From: Oceanithermus desulfurans
GTDB lineage: Bacteria; Deinococcota; Deinococci; Deinococcales; Marinithermaceae
Direction of reading: 5' to 3'
NCBI RefSeq assembly: GCF_014201675.1
Contig: NZ_JACHEZ010000005.1
Span: 1 to 64,000, forward strand
DNA: 64,000 nucleotides
Position 1 is the stretch's first letter; each line of letters starts with the position of its first letter. The notes beneath the pieces are model-generated. The model made no database searches. It saw only the letters and a list, made by a program, of their open reading frames with translations, and had not been told where the DNA came from. Below are positions 17,960-30,010 of the stretch, piece after piece. A program made the position numbers and the translations under genes.

Positions 17960-18366
17960 CCCCGCCAGCGGTACCGTCCGCACGTGTTGTTCGCCCCCAC
18001 CCCCTCGCCACCGGCCGCTTCCCTCGTCGCCCCGGCGCCGGCCGGGGTCCAAGACCCCTCCGGGGGTCGGGGTGGAGGCGCGGCACCGGCGGCGGAAGGT
18101 TGCCCACGCCCTCCCCCTCGGCGAGGGCCGGCGTGGCATAGGGAAAGCGGCCCGTGGCCTGCAGGAACCCGTTATGGCGCCGTTCCCACCTCCCACCTCC
18201 CACCTCCTAAACCCTATTCACCACCGACCACGCACTACGCACAGCACACCGCGTACTGCCCGCTGCCTCCCCGCGGGGAGGACGGAAGGGGATCGGCGGC
18301 TCAAGAGCTCTAAAATCAAGCCCGCGCCTCCGGCGGCTCCGGGAACGGCGCCCCGGGAGGTTGCGG
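17960..18366. other. Long non-coding gap with low-complexity repeats
   Basis: About 400 bp between two genes that point toward each other. No frame here resembles a protein. It holds a GGGGTC/GACCCC hairpin (18043-18057), three perfect CCCACCT heptads (18185-18205), an AC-rich stretch (about 18219-18255) and a 16-bp self-complementary sequence (18266-18281). It may serve as terminator space or be the remains of a mobile element. Confidence 0.5.
18185..18205. repeat. Tandem heptanucleotide repeat (CCCACCT)x3
   Basis: Three perfect copies, then CC. Located in the non-coding gap upstream of nothing obvious; a slippage-type repeat. Confidence 0.8.
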
Positions 18367-19046
<680 letters not shown>

Positions 19047-19047
<1 letters not shown>

Positions 19048-20186
19048 CAGACCCTCCCCAGGGCTTCGGTCACGGGAATGCGGCTGGCTCCCCGCGCCGG
19101 CAGCAGGCCCGCCACCAGCCCCAGCACCAGCGCGACCGCCATCGAAAACAGCGCCAGCCGCGGGGTGACCGCCGAGAGGGCGAGCCCCACCGCCTCTTGG
19201 GTGTAGGCGTTGATCGCCGCCGAGCCGAGCACGCCCGCGAGCACGCCCGCCAGGCCGCCGGCCAGCGCCAGGAAGAGGGCTTCCGACAGCACCAGGCCGA
19301 AGATGAAGCGGCGGCGCGCGCCGATGGCGCGCATCACTCCGAACTCGCGGGTGCGCTCGTAGACGCTCATCATCACGGTGTTGGCGACGAGCAGCCCGCC
19401 CACCACCAGCGCCACCAGGCTGATGCCGAAGCGGATCAGGTCGCCGATGCGCAGCGAGCGCTCGGCGAATTTGAGGGCCTCGTTGGTGCTCTGGGCGTCG
19501 ATGCCGGGAATGGCCGCCTCCAGCTTCCGGGCCACCTCTTCGACCTTGGTGTCGGGGTCGAGGAGGATCATGAAGACGCCGTAGTTCTTGGTGCCCAGGA
19601 CCTGCTGCAGCGTTTTGAGCGGCACGAAGATGAGGCTGTCGACCAGCCCGCTCGCGGGCTCGAGGATCCCCACCACCGGCACGGTGACCTCGCGGCTCAG
19701 CCGCAGCGGCTTGCCCAGCGTCAGCCGGCTCAGCTCGGCCTTCTTCGCCCCCACCACCGCGCCGTCGGGGTGGGGGTCGAGCCGGCCCGCGGCCGCCTTG
19801 GCCGGCGGGTAGAAGTCGCGCGGGTCCGCGCCTTCGGGCAGGCCGTGGAAGATGAAGCTCGACGTCGGGTCGAACCCGCCGCGGACCAGCATCACCGAGG
19901 GGATGATCTTGCGGATGCCCAGCTCGGGGGCCAGGGCCTTGATCTGGTCGAGCATCTCTGGAGGCAGCTCGGGCTGGGGCGGGCTGAAGACGTCGGTGCC
20001 CTCGGCCACCACCCGGATCTGGGGGCCGAAGTTGCCCATCTCGCTGACGAGCGCCTGACGCAGCCCCTCGCCAAACGAGAGGAAGAGCACCATCGAGGCC
20101 GTGGCCACGGCGATGCCCAGCCAGGTGAAGAGGCTGCGGGTGAAGCGTGCGGTCAGGTTGCGCCAGACCAAAAGAACGAGTTCCAC
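19047..20186 (-). CDS. MacB/FtsX-type ABC permease
   Basis: A 379-aa permease with the MacB layout. An N-terminal membrane segment (about 18-38) is followed by a large extracytoplasmic domain (about 40-250) and three C-terminal membrane segments. [20 protein letters not shown] is the standard FtsX coupling region. GTG 20186 is preceded by -10 TAGACT at 7 nt. No membrane-fusion partner gene is adjacent, so it may act without one. It is divergent from alaS. Confidence 0.88.
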
Positions 20187-20193
20187 GCGGCCG

Positions 20194-20199
20194 AGTCTA
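20194..20199 (-). promoter_or_regulatory. -10 element of the ABC permease gene
   Basis: On the minus strand TAGACT, 7 nt, then GTG 20186; leaderless type. Confidence 0.55.
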
Positions 20200-20232
20200 G
20201 CCCAGGAGCGCGTGAATAAAAGTAGAGCGCGG

Positions 20233-20238
20233 TATAAT
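20233..20238 (+). promoter_or_regulatory. Consensus -10 element of alaS
   Basis: Perfect TATAAT, 7 nt, then ATG 20246, with no Shine-Dalgarno between. Clearest leaderless promoter in the window. No convincing -35 is visible. Confidence 0.75.
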
Positions 20239-20245
20239 CCCGCTG

Positions 20246-22933
<2,688 letters not shown>

Positions 22934-22945
22934 CCGGCCTCCAGC

Positions 22946-22977
22946 GGAAAACGCCCGGCATCGGCCGGGCGTTTTCC
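22946..22977 (+). terminator. Terminator of alaS
   Basis: Perfect 14-bp stem (22946-22959 with 22964-22977) and 4-nt loop ATCG, with TTTT inside the 3' arm. It lies 13 bp after the alaS stop. Confidence 0.8.
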
Positions 22978-23118
22978 GGGAAAGGAGGTGGTGCGCTCGC
23001 GCGCAGTGCCAGGAGCAATACGTTGGGGGATCAGCGCTCCGTAACCCCAGGCTAGACCCCGAACGCCCGCGGCGGTACCCCCGAATGAGGGCCCCAAAAC
23101 GGGGGTGTCGGCGTTTGC
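22978..23118. other. Non-coding gap between alaS terminator and ruvX
   Basis: Contains a strong Shine-Dalgarno-like AAAGGAGGTG at 22981 with no properly spaced frame behind it, and a CCCCCG/CGGGGG inverted repeat near 23078-23105. No gene recognised. Confidence 0.4.
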
Positions 23119-23124
23119 TAGCAT
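23119..23124 (+). promoter_or_regulatory. -10 element of ruvX
   Basis: TAGCAT, 6 nt, then GTG 23131; leaderless type. Confidence 0.5.
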
Positions 23125-23130
23125 GGGGGC

Positions 23131-23538
23131 GTGAAGGTGCTCGGGCTGGACGTGGGGGATGCGCGCATCGGCGTGGCCGTGGCCGAGGAAGGACGGCCCC
23201 TGGCCTTCGGACGCGGCTGGATTGAGCGCAGGGGGCGCGCGGCCGATGTGCAGGCGGTGCTCGAGCTCGCCCGCCGCGAGGGCGCCCAGCGCGCGGTCGT
23301 GGGGCTGCCCCGCCGCACCGGGGGTGAGGAGGGGGCGCAGGCCGCCAAGGTGCGCGCCTTCGCCGCGGCGCTCGAGGCTGCAGGGCTCGAGGTGCGCTTC
23401 GTCGACGAGCGCTTCACCACCCGCGTCGCCGCCCGGCGCACCGCCCACCTGCCCCGCAAGAAGCGCCAAGAAAAGGGACGGCTCGACGAGGCCGCGGCCG
23501 TGGCCATCCTCGAGACCTACCTCGAAAGGAACGCGTGA
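23131..23538 (+). CDS. ruvX: RuvX/YqgF-family putative pre-16S rRNA nuclease / Holliday junction resolvase
   Basis: A 135-aa RNase H-fold protein. The acidic residues D7 and D10 occur in LDVGDARIG, followed by VVGLPRR and the late VDERFTTR. YqgF proteins mature the 5' end of 16S rRNA in E. coli and have been proposed as Holliday junction resolvases. GTG 23131 is supported by TAGCAT 6 nt upstream. The stop overlaps the mltG start by 4 bp (GTGA), a very common gene pairing. Confidence 0.88.
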   Translation: MKVLGLDVGDARIGVAVAEEGRPLAFGRGWIERRGRAADVQAVLELARREGAQRAVVGLPRRTGGEEGAQAAKVRAFAAALEAAGLEVRFVDERFTTRVAARRTAHLPRKKRQEKGRLDEAAAVAILETYLERNA

Positions 23539-24560
23539 GCTCCGAAGCCCCGCCGCGTCCCCGCAGGCGCCGGATCTGGATCTGGGCGCTCGCCGCTTTG
23601 GTCCTGCTCGCCGGCGCCGCCGCCGCCTGGATCCACTGGCTGCTGGGGCCCACCGGGGCCAGCGCCATCGTCGAGATCCCCGAGGGGGCGGGCGCCCAGG
23701 CCGTGGGCCGCATCCTGGAGACGAACGGGCTGGTGCGCTCGGGGCGCGCCTTCGCCCTCTACGCCCGCTGGAAGGGGGCGGCCGCGCGCCTGCAGAGCGG
23801 CTACTACAAGCTCGAGGGCCGCGGCGTGCCCCGGCTGGTGGAAGACCTCACCGGCGGCCGGGCGCCGGTGATGGTGCGGCTCGTTTTCCCCGAGGGATGG
23901 CGCGCCGTCGACTACGCCGAGCGCCTGGAGGCAGCGGGCTTCGACGGCGCGGGCTTCCTGGCCATCGTCCGCAACCCGCCCGCCGAGTGGACCCCCACCT
24001 ACGTCGAGGGGCCGACGCTCGAGGGCTACCTCTTCCCCGACACCTACGACCTGCCCAAGGGGGCGGACCCCGCGGTGGTCGTCACCGTGATGCTGCGCCG
24101 CTTCGACCGCGAGGTCACGCCCGAACGGGTGCGCGCCGCGGAGGCCCTGAAGCTCAGCATCCACGGCTGGGTGACGCTGGCCTCCATCGTCCAGGCGGAG
24201 GCCGGCAGCGCCGCGGAGATGCCGGCGATCGCCGGGGTCTTCCTCAACCGGCTGGACGCCGGGATGCCCCTGCAGTCGGACCCCACGGTGGCCTACGCGC
24301 TGGGCAAGAAGCTGCCCGAGCTCGACCGTTACGCAGGGGACTTCGACGTCGACTCGCCCTACAACACCTACAAGCACCCCGGCCTCCCTCCGGGGCCGAT
24401 CGACAACCCCGGTCTGGAGGCCCTGCTCGCCGTCCTCAACCCCAAGCGCAACGACGCCAACGGCCTGCCCTACTTCTACTTCTTTCACGCCGGCGGCCGC
24501 CTTTACCTGAGCAGCACCTTCAACGAGCACCTGCGCAAGCTCAACCGCTACTACTACTAG
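23535..24560 (+). CDS. mltG: Endolytic murein transglycosylase MltG
   Basis: Single N-terminal membrane anchor (about residues 14-35), then a LysM-like and a YceG catalytic domain; 341 aa. The catalytic glutamate is E222 in SIVQAEAGS. The motifs FLNRLDAGMPLQSDPTV and YNTYKHPGLPPGPI are conserved in the family. It cleaves nascent glycan strands and so sets their length, acting outside the cytoplasmic membrane. Translationally coupled to ruvX. The 3' end overlaps the convergent VOC gene by 20 bp. Confidence 0.93.
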   Translation: MSSEAPPRPRRRRIWIWALAALVLLAGAAAAWIHWLLGPTGASAIVEIPEGAGAQAVGRILETNGLVRSGRAFALYARWKGAAARLQSGYYKLEGRGVPRLVEDLTGGRAPVMVRLVFPEGWRAVDYAERLEAAGFDGAGFLAIVRNPPAEWTPTYVEGPTLEGYLFPDTYDLPKGADPAVVVTVMLRRFDREVTPERVRAAEALKLSIHGWVTLASIVQAEAGSAAEMPAIAGVFLNRLDAGMPLQSDPTVAYALGKKLPELDRYAGDFDVDSPYNTYKHPGLPPGPIDNPGLEALLAVLNPKRNDANGLPYFYFFHAGGRLYLSSTFNEHLRKLNRYYY

Positions 24561-25149
24561 CCTCCACCAGCAGCACCGGCAGCCCCCCGGGCGCGGCGTA
24601 GGCGGCCAGGCGTCCCCAGGGGACGCTGCGCGTCCAGACGGGCAGAAGGTCGTGCTCCCGCAGGCGCTCCACCTCGGCGGCCGCGTCGCGCACCCCCAGC
24701 GCCAGCATCGCCGGGGTGTCGAGGTCGGGGGCGAAGGCCAGGACGACCCGGCCGCCCTCGGGGTGCTCCAGTTCCGCCCATCCGGTATCTGCGTCGGAGA
24801 AGGCCTCGGCGAGGCCCAGGTGCCGTTCGTACCAGGCCAGGCTGGTGGGTAGGTCCACCACCGGCAGCACCGGCCCCCAAACCCGCGCCTGGCCCCGGGA
24901 AACGGCGCCCCGCGGCGGGGGCGCGTAGCGCAGGGGATTGCCCTCCAGGTCTTCCCGCGGCCCCAGGCCGTCGAAGACGGGCACGAGGGCGCCGCCCTCC
25001 GCGCTTTCGAGCTGCAGCTCCGGACCCGAGCCGGGGATCAGCCGCGCGTGCGGCTCCTCCAGTTCGCACAGGGCGTAGCCGAGGACCTGGAAGAAGCCCA
25101 GGTCGGCCTCGAGCTCGGGGGTGGCGAGGTGCAGCGTGTGCGGCCCCAT
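24541..25149 (-). CDS. VOC (glyoxalase/dioxygenase fold) family protein
   Basis: A 202-aa protein of two beta-alpha-beta-beta-beta modules: module 1 opens with HTLHLATPELEADLGFFQVLGY, module 2 with LPVVDLPTSLAWYERHLGL. The histidines of the first beta strand (H5, H7) and later acidic residues could bind a metal. The substrate cannot be told: VOC proteins include dioxygenases, isomerases and resistance proteins. TAGGAT 6 nt before the ATG marks a leaderless start. Confidence 0.75.
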   Translation of the reverse strand: MGPHTLHLATPELEADLGFFQVLGYALCELEEPHARLIPGSGPELQLESAEGGALVPVFDGLGPREDLEGNPLRYAPPPRGAVSRGQARVWGPVLPVVDLPTSLAWYERHLGLAEAFSDADTGWAELEHPEGGRVVLAFAPDLDTPAMLALGVRDAAAEVERLREHDLLPVWTRSVPWGRLAAYAAPGGLPVLLVEASSSSG

Positions 25150-25155
25150 GGGCCC

Positions 25156-25161
25156 ATCCTA
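25156..25161 (-). promoter_or_regulatory. -10 element of the VOC gene
   Basis: On the minus strand TAGGAT, 6 nt, then ATG 25149. It lies next to the terminator of the TRAP permease gene. Confidence 0.5.
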
Positions 25162-25173
25162 GCCAGAAAAGAT

Positions 25174-25195
25174 GAGCGCCCCCAAGGGGGCGCTC
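25174..25195 (-). terminator. Terminator of the TAXI-TRAP operon
   Basis: 10-bp perfect stem (25174-25183 with 25186-25195). On the minus strand it is followed by ATCTTTTCT, 17 bp after the permease stop. Confidence 0.7.
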
Positions 25196-25211
25196 CGGGT
25201 GGGTCCGGGGT

Positions 25212-27662
25212 TCAGGCGGGCTGGGGTTCGCGACGGATCCGCGCCCGCTGGCTCAGGAAGACGGCGGCGATCAGGATGACCGCGATGATCGCGTAGGCCA
25301 GGTCGGGGTTGGCGTCGAGGACGTGCATCCCCAGGGTGTTGCGCAGGAAGTCGGGCAGGTTCGCCAACGAGTCGATGCCGATGGCGTGCAGCATCCGCTG
25401 GGTGGTGAAGAGCAGGAAGGAGGCGAGCAGCAGCCCGATCCGCTCGGGCCAGGTGGCGCGCGTCAGCCACCAGCCCTGGGTGCCGGCGACGAAGAGGAGC
25501 ATGGCCACGAGCGCGGTCAGTACGACGTAGACGACGTAGCTCCAGTGGCCCTCGGGGTGGATGAGCAGCAGCGCCGGCTTGAAGAAGAAGATGAAGGGCA
25601 GGATGGCCGTGCGCATGTCGTAGATGAAGCCCTGGATGCCCGTCTTGATCGGGTCGCTGCGGGCGATGGCCGCGGCCGCGTAGGCGGCGAGGCCCACCGG
25701 CGGGGTGTCGTCAGCGAGGATGCCGAAGTAGAAGACGAAGAGGTGGACGGCCACGATGGGCACGGCGAACTCGGCCTTGTCGGCGAGGTTGGCGATCACC
25801 GGCGCGATCAGCGAGGCCATGACGATGTAGTTCGCGGTCGTGGGCAGCCCCATGCCCAGCACCAGGCTGGCCACCGCCGAGATGAGCAGCACCAGCATGA
25901 TGTTGCCGCCCGACATCGCCTCGACGATGTCGGCGAGGCCGAAGCCCAGGCCGGTCATGGTGACGATGCCGACGATGATCCCCGCGGACGCGGTGGCGAT
26001 GGCGATCGAGGTCATGTTGCGCGCCCCCGCCTCGAAGCCCTGCACGATGTCGACGACGCCCTCCCAGAGGCCGCGGAGGATGCCGCCGCCGATGGCGGCG
26101 TGCCGGGCGCGCGCCGCGAGGATCGCCTCCTGGACGATGAAGACGACCAGCGAGATGGGCACCGCGTACTCGAACTCCATCTTGAAGTACTGTTTGAAGG
26201 CGAGCATCAGCCCCATGGGGATGACGTAGTCGGCGAAGTTGCCCTTCTGCCCGCGAATCACGATGGCGATGCGCTGCATCGCGATCATGCCGATCAGCAT
26301 GAACATGGCGTTGAGCGCGGAGCGTTCCGGGGTGTGGCGCAGCCCCACCAGCTCGTACATCAGCCAGCCTACCGGGATCAGGTACTGCGCCCCCGAAAAG
26401 AAGGTGGACCAAAACGGGGGAAGCTCGCTCTTGGATAGCCCCTTCAGCCCCAGCTTGAGCGCCTCCAGGTGCACCACGTAGAAGAGGCCGATGTAGGAGA
26501 GCACCGCCGGCACCGCGGCGTAGATGATCAGCTTGTAGTAGGGGAGGTCAAGGAACTCGGCCATGATGAAGGCCGCCGCCCCCATGACCGGCGGCATCAG
26601 CTGGCCGTTGGTGGACGAGCCCACCTCGGTGGCGCCCGCCTTTTCCGGAGGGTAGCCCACCTTCTTCATCAGCGGGATGGTGAAGGTGCCGGTGGTCACC
26701 ACGTTGGCGATCGAGGAGCCCGAGATGATGCCGGTGAGCATGCTGCCCACCACTGCGGCCTTGGCGGGGCCGCCGCGGTAGGTGCCCAGCCCGGAGTAGG
26801 CGAGGTCGACGAAGTACTTACCGGCCCCCGCCTTGTCGAGCAGCGCCCCGAAGAGGACGAAGAGGAAGACGAAGCGGGCGGAGACCTGGATGGGGGTGCC
26901 CCAGATGCCTTCGGTCGTCAGGTAGAGCTGCTCGACGATGCGTCGCCAAGGGTAGCCCGAGTGCAGGTAGATGATGTCGGGCAGCTCGTAGGGGATGAGC
27001 CCCTTGGGGCCGGTGACGGCGTAGAGGATGAGCACCCCCGAGATGGCCAGCAGGGCCACCCCGACGACCCGGATGGTGGCGAGGAAGAGCGCCGCCAGCG
27101 CGATCGTGCCCATGATGATGTCGGTGGTGTTGGCGACGCCGCCGCGCTCCAGGACGATGCCGTTGAAGTCGTAGACGATGTACAGCGCTCCCGCTAGCCC
27201 CATGGCGAGCACGGCCCAGTCGACCCAGGGAACGCGGTCGCGCGGGGCGCGTTTGGGCGTGGCGTACCAGATGGCCACGCCGGCCAGCAGGGTGGCCAGC
27301 GCGATCCAGATGAAGAACTTACCGGCGGTGAGGATGTTGAGCACCACCCCCGCCGTGAGCACGACGACCGCCGCGTCGCGCGGCGGGTTCTTGGAGGGGT
27401 AGGCCAGGAACGCCAGCGCGAAGGCGAAGGCCAGGTGGATCGAGCCCAGAATCAGGATGTCGAGGTTGCCCTTCCAGGTCGCCCAGACCTGAAAGGTGCT
27501 CCAGGCGACGGCGATCAGGAAGATCAGCCATTTCTGCCAGGCGGCCCGGGGGTCGCGAGCGCCGTACTCGACCTCCTGCATGAGCTCGACGGCCTTGTCC
27601 AGGTCGCCGGTGTCGCCTGCGGGCGTAGGGTTGGAACGGATATCGGACTCTTCCGGTTTCAT
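25212..27662 (-). CDS. TRAP transporter fused permease subunit (TAXI type, DctQM fusion)
   Basis: Very hydrophobic 816-aa protein. An N-terminal 4-helix DctQ-like part is fused to a DctM-like part with about a dozen or more further segments. Typical TRAP motifs are visible: GSMLTGIISGSSIANVVTTG, MGAAAFIMAEF, MGLPTTANYIVMASL and FGILADDTPPVGLAAYAAA. It works as a Na+- or H+-coupled symporter with the TAXI binding protein encoded just upstream. Substrates of TAXI systems are mostly dicarboxylates or amino acids; nothing here decides which. GAGGTGATCT precedes the ATG. Confidence 0.93.
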   Translation of the reverse strand: MKPEESDIRSNPTPAGDTGDLDKAVELMQEVEYGARDPRAAWQKWLIFLIAVAWSTFQVWATWKGNLDILILGSIHLAFAFALAFLAYPSKNPPRDAAVVVLTAGVVLNILTAGKFFIWIALATLLAGVAIWYATPKRAPRDRVPWVDWAVLAMGLAGALYIVYDFNGIVLERGGVANTTDIIMGTIALAALFLATIRVVGVALLAISGVLILYAVTGPKGLIPYELPDIIYLHSGYPWRRIVEQLYLTTEGIWGTPIQVSARFVFLFVLFGALLDKAGAGKYFVDLAYSGLGTYRGGPAKAAVVGSMLTGIISGSSIANVVTTGTFTIPLMKKVGYPPEKAGATEVGSSTNGQLMPPVMGAAAFIMAEFLDLPYYKLIIYAAVPAVLSYIGLFYVVHLEALKLGLKGLSKSELPPFWSTFFSGAQYLIPVGWLMYELVGLRHTPERSALNAMFMLIGMIAMQRIAIVIRGQKGNFADYVIPMGLMLAFKQYFKMEFEYAVPISLVVFIVQEAILAARARHAAIGGGILRGLWEGVVDIVQGFEAGARNMTSIAIATASAGIIVGIVTMTGLGFGLADIVEAMSGGNIMLVLLISAVASLVLGMGLPTTANYIVMASLIAPVIANLADKAEFAVPIVAVHLFVFYFGILADDTPPVGLAAYAAAAIARSDPIKTGIQGFIYDMRTAILPFIFFFKPALLLIHPEGHWSYVVYVVLTALVAMLLFVAGTQGWWLTRATWPERIGLLLASFLLFTTQRMLHAIGIDSLANLPDFLRNTLGMHVLDANPDLAYAIIAVILIAAVFLSQRARIRREPQPA

Positions 27663-27721
27663 AGATCACCTCGCAAAGGGCGGGGACGAGCTCGCCTGTA
27701 CGCTAACACAGTATACAAATA

Positions 27722-27742
27722 CCCCCGGCCGGAGGCCGGGGG
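27722..27742 (-). terminator. Hairpin between TAXI binding protein and permease genes
   Basis: 9-bp stem (27722-27730 with 27734-27742), loop of 3, then TATTTGTATAC on the minus strand. As a partial terminator it would let the binding protein be made in excess of the permease, a common arrangement. Confidence 0.6.
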
Positions 27743-27762
27743 CTAAGGTACCGACGCAGGGT

Positions 27763-28749
27763 TTAGTCGATCGGCTTGGCGGCGTCGGGGATGGCAATGC
27801 CTTCTTCTTCGTAGAACTTGGCCGCACCCTTATGCAGCGGGATGGGCATCCCGTCGAGGGCCTTGTCCACGGAGAAGTGCTGAGCGATCACGGGCTTGAT
27901 GGCCTTGAACTGGTCCACCTTGTCCTTGAAGATCAGCTTGGCGATCTGGTAGACCACGTCCGCGTCCAGGTCGGCCGAGGCGGCCAGGGTGGCCTTCACC
28001 GCGACGGTCTGGAAGGGCTTGTCCTGACCCTTGTAGGAGCCCGCGGGGATGATGATCTCGGCGTAGAAGGGGTACTTCTTCTTCAGGAAGTCGATCTTGG
28101 CGAACTCGATGGGCAGGAAGACGATGTCGGTGGTCAGCGCCGCCTGGGCGATGGCGCTCGAGCCCACGCCCGCGGTGTAGAACATCGCGTCGATGCGGCC
28201 GTCCTGCAGCAGCTGAGCGGCCTGCTTGGGCTTACCGCGCACGGCGGTGCCGAGGTCGTCGAAGGTCAGCCCGTAGGCCTCGAGCACCTGCTTGGCGTTC
28301 TGCTCCACGCCCGAGCCGATGTCGCCCACGTACACCTTCTTGCCCTTGAAGTCGGCGATCGAGGTGATGCCCGAGTCCTTGCGCGCGAAGACGTGCACCG
28401 GCTCCGGGTAGATGGTGGCCATGCCGCGCAGCTTGTCGGCGGGCTTGCCGATGAACTTCTCGACGACGATGCCGTTGAACGCGTAGTAGGCGATGTCGTT
28501 CTGGATCATCGTCATCTGCAGGTCGCCGGTCTGGATCGCGCCGGCGTTGTAGACCGAGCCACCGGTGGAGATGGCGTTGGCCTTCACGTCGGGCAGGTTC
28601 TCGTTAATAATCTTGGCGATACCGACGGCGGTGGGGTAGTAGGTCCCGGTGGTGCCGCCGGACCCGATGGTGATAAAGGTTTTGGCCGATGCGCCCATGG
28701 CGAGGGCCAGACCCAGCACTGCAGCGAGAATCAGCTTGCTCTTTTTCAT
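27763..28749 (-). CDS. TAXI-family TRAP transporter solute-binding protein
   Basis: Secreted 328-aa binding protein with a signal peptide (residues 1-22, cut after ASA). It has the TAXI hallmarks GSGGTTGTYYPTAVGIAKIIN, ISTGGSVYNAGAIQTGDLQM and DGRIDAMFYTAGVG. It captures the substrate outside the membrane and hands it to the fused permease. AAGGAGGTAAG gives a strong ribosome-binding site. A TTGACC-17-TAAAGT promoter lies about 43 bp upstream. Confidence 0.93.
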   Translation of the reverse strand: MKKSKLILAAVLGLALAMGASAKTFITIGSGGTTGTYYPTAVGIAKIINENLPDVKANAISTGGSVYNAGAIQTGDLQMTMIQNDIAYYAFNGIVVEKFIGKPADKLRGMATIYPEPVHVFARKDSGITSIADFKGKKVYVGDIGSGVEQNAKQVLEAYGLTFDDLGTAVRGKPKQAAQLLQDGRIDAMFYTAGVGSSAIAQAALTTDIVFLPIEFAKIDFLKKKYPFYAEIIIPAGSYKGQDKPFQTVAVKATLAASADLDADVVYQIAKLIFKDKVDQFKAIKPVIAQHFSVDKALDGMPIPLHKGAAKFYEEEGIAIPDAAKPID

Positions 28750-28791
28750 GCACTTACCTCCTTGGCGATATTCTTGGCATTGCCAGTATCT

Positions 28792-28820
28792 ACTTTAGCG
28801 TGTGGAGATGAGAGGGTCAA
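28792..28820 (-). promoter_or_regulatory. Promoter of the TAXI-TRAP operon
   Basis: On the minus strand TTGACC (28815-28820), 17-bp spacer, TAAAGT (28792-28797). One of the best sigma70-like promoters here; unlike most genes in the window it gives a leader with a Shine-Dalgarno. Confidence 0.65.
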
Positions 28821-28987
28821 TTCGCTTGGGTCCGCCACGCCCAACGGGGTTGCGTTCCTCTATATAGGGGCGGCTAAAAAAGCAAGACCGGGTATAACTA
28901 TGCAGGACGGGGCGCGCACCCCCTTTTCTTTTGCGGTCGGTTGTGCCAGATTATGGGGTAGTCGAACGACCCTCCCGAGGAGGCGGC

Positions 28988-30010
28988 ATGAACCGACAAC
29001 GAATCATCGACGCAATCGACCTGGCCCATCGGATCGTCCGGCAGCATCTGAGCGTGCAGCCGGGCGAAAATGTTTTGATCGTGGCCGACCCCGAGACCGA
29101 GATGGAGATCTACCTGGCGCTCGCCGGGGCGGTGCAGTCGGTAGGCGCTGAGTTCACGGTCTCGCTCATGCCTACGCGCGGCCGCGACCGCGCCACCTAC
29201 CTGACGCAGCCCATCGAGCACGCCCTCGACGCCTCGGACGTGTTGATCGGGGTGACCAAGGCCTCGGGCGCGCCCACCTACGCGCGCAAGGTGGCCCAGC
29301 TGCTCAGCGCCAGGAAGATCCGCGCGCTCTCGATGGTGATGCGCGAGCTCGACAACTACCTCAAGGGCGCCGCCACCGCCGACTACGAGGAGCTCGAGGA
29401 CCTGGGGCAACGGGTGGCGAAGCTGTGGGCCGCGGCCGACGAGATCCGCATCGAAACGGAGCGCGGCACCCGCTTCCGCGCCGGGGTGACCAAGGAGCCG
29501 GTGATGGGGCAGCCCGTCATCGTCGAGTGCGGTCTGGCGCGCGAGCCCGGGCGCGAGGCGGCCTTCTCCGACGGCGAGGTCTCGCAGCGTCCGCGCGCGG
29601 GCACGGCCGAGGGGCGGCTCGTCATCGACGGCCCGGTGGCGGGGATGCGCGGCCTCGACCCCTTCGAGGTGGAGGTCGAAGGCGGCGAGGTGGTGCGCAT
29701 CGCCGGCGGCGGCAACCGCACCCGCCAGCTGGCCTCGGTCTTCGAACGCCTGCCGTGCGCCAAGCACATCGCCGAGATCGGCTTGGGGCTCAACCCCGAA
29801 GCGCTCCACAACGGCGACTTCGAAGAGGAGAAGAAGGCCCAGGGCAACGTGCACGTGGCCCTGGGGGACGACATCTTCTACGGGGGCTCCCACGGCTGCG
29901 ACATCCACTGGGACATGGTGCTCTACGACGCCACCGTCTGGCTCGACGACTTCCCCCTCTTCAAGGAGGGCCGGCTGCAGCTTCAGGAAGTCCTCGAGAC
30001 CACGCGATGA
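28988..30010 (+). CDS. M29-type aminopeptidase
   Basis: A 340-aa protein related to aminopeptidase T/PepS, a metal-dependent exopeptidase family. The C-terminal metal-binding region is recognisable: AEIGLGLNP, then GNVHVALGDDIFYGG and HGCDIHWDMVLYD. The N-terminal half (QPGENVLIVADPETEMEIYLAL) is the usual family opening. ATG 28988 follows GAGGAGGCGGC, and a longer frame from 28931 is rejected. Its stop overlaps the CoA-transferase start (ATGA). The tight coupling to a CoA transferase is odd for a general peptidase and hints at a shared, possibly amide-containing, substrate. Confidence 0.82.
   Translation: MNRQRIIDAIDLAHRIVRQHLSVQPGENVLIVADPETEMEIYLALAGAVQSVGAEFTVSLMPTRGRDRATYLTQPIEHALDASDVLIGVTKASGAPTYARKVAQLLSARKIRALSMVMRELDNYLKGAATADYEELEDLGQRVAKLWAAADEIRIETERGTRFRAGVTKEPVMGQPVIVECGLAREPGREAAFSDGEVSQRPRAGTAEGRLVIDGPVAGMRGLDPFEVEVEGGEVVRIAGGGNRTRQLASVFERLPCAKHIAEIGLGLNPEALHNGDFEEEKKAQGNVHVALGDDIFYGGSHGCDIHWDMVLYDATVWLDDFPLFKEGRLQLQEVLETTR

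Noticed and set aside
22981-23042. Small frame after the alaS terminator behind AAAGGAGGTG
   Set aside because: Candidate GTG codons are too near or too far from the Shine-Dalgarno and the 12-17 residue products have no distinctive composition.
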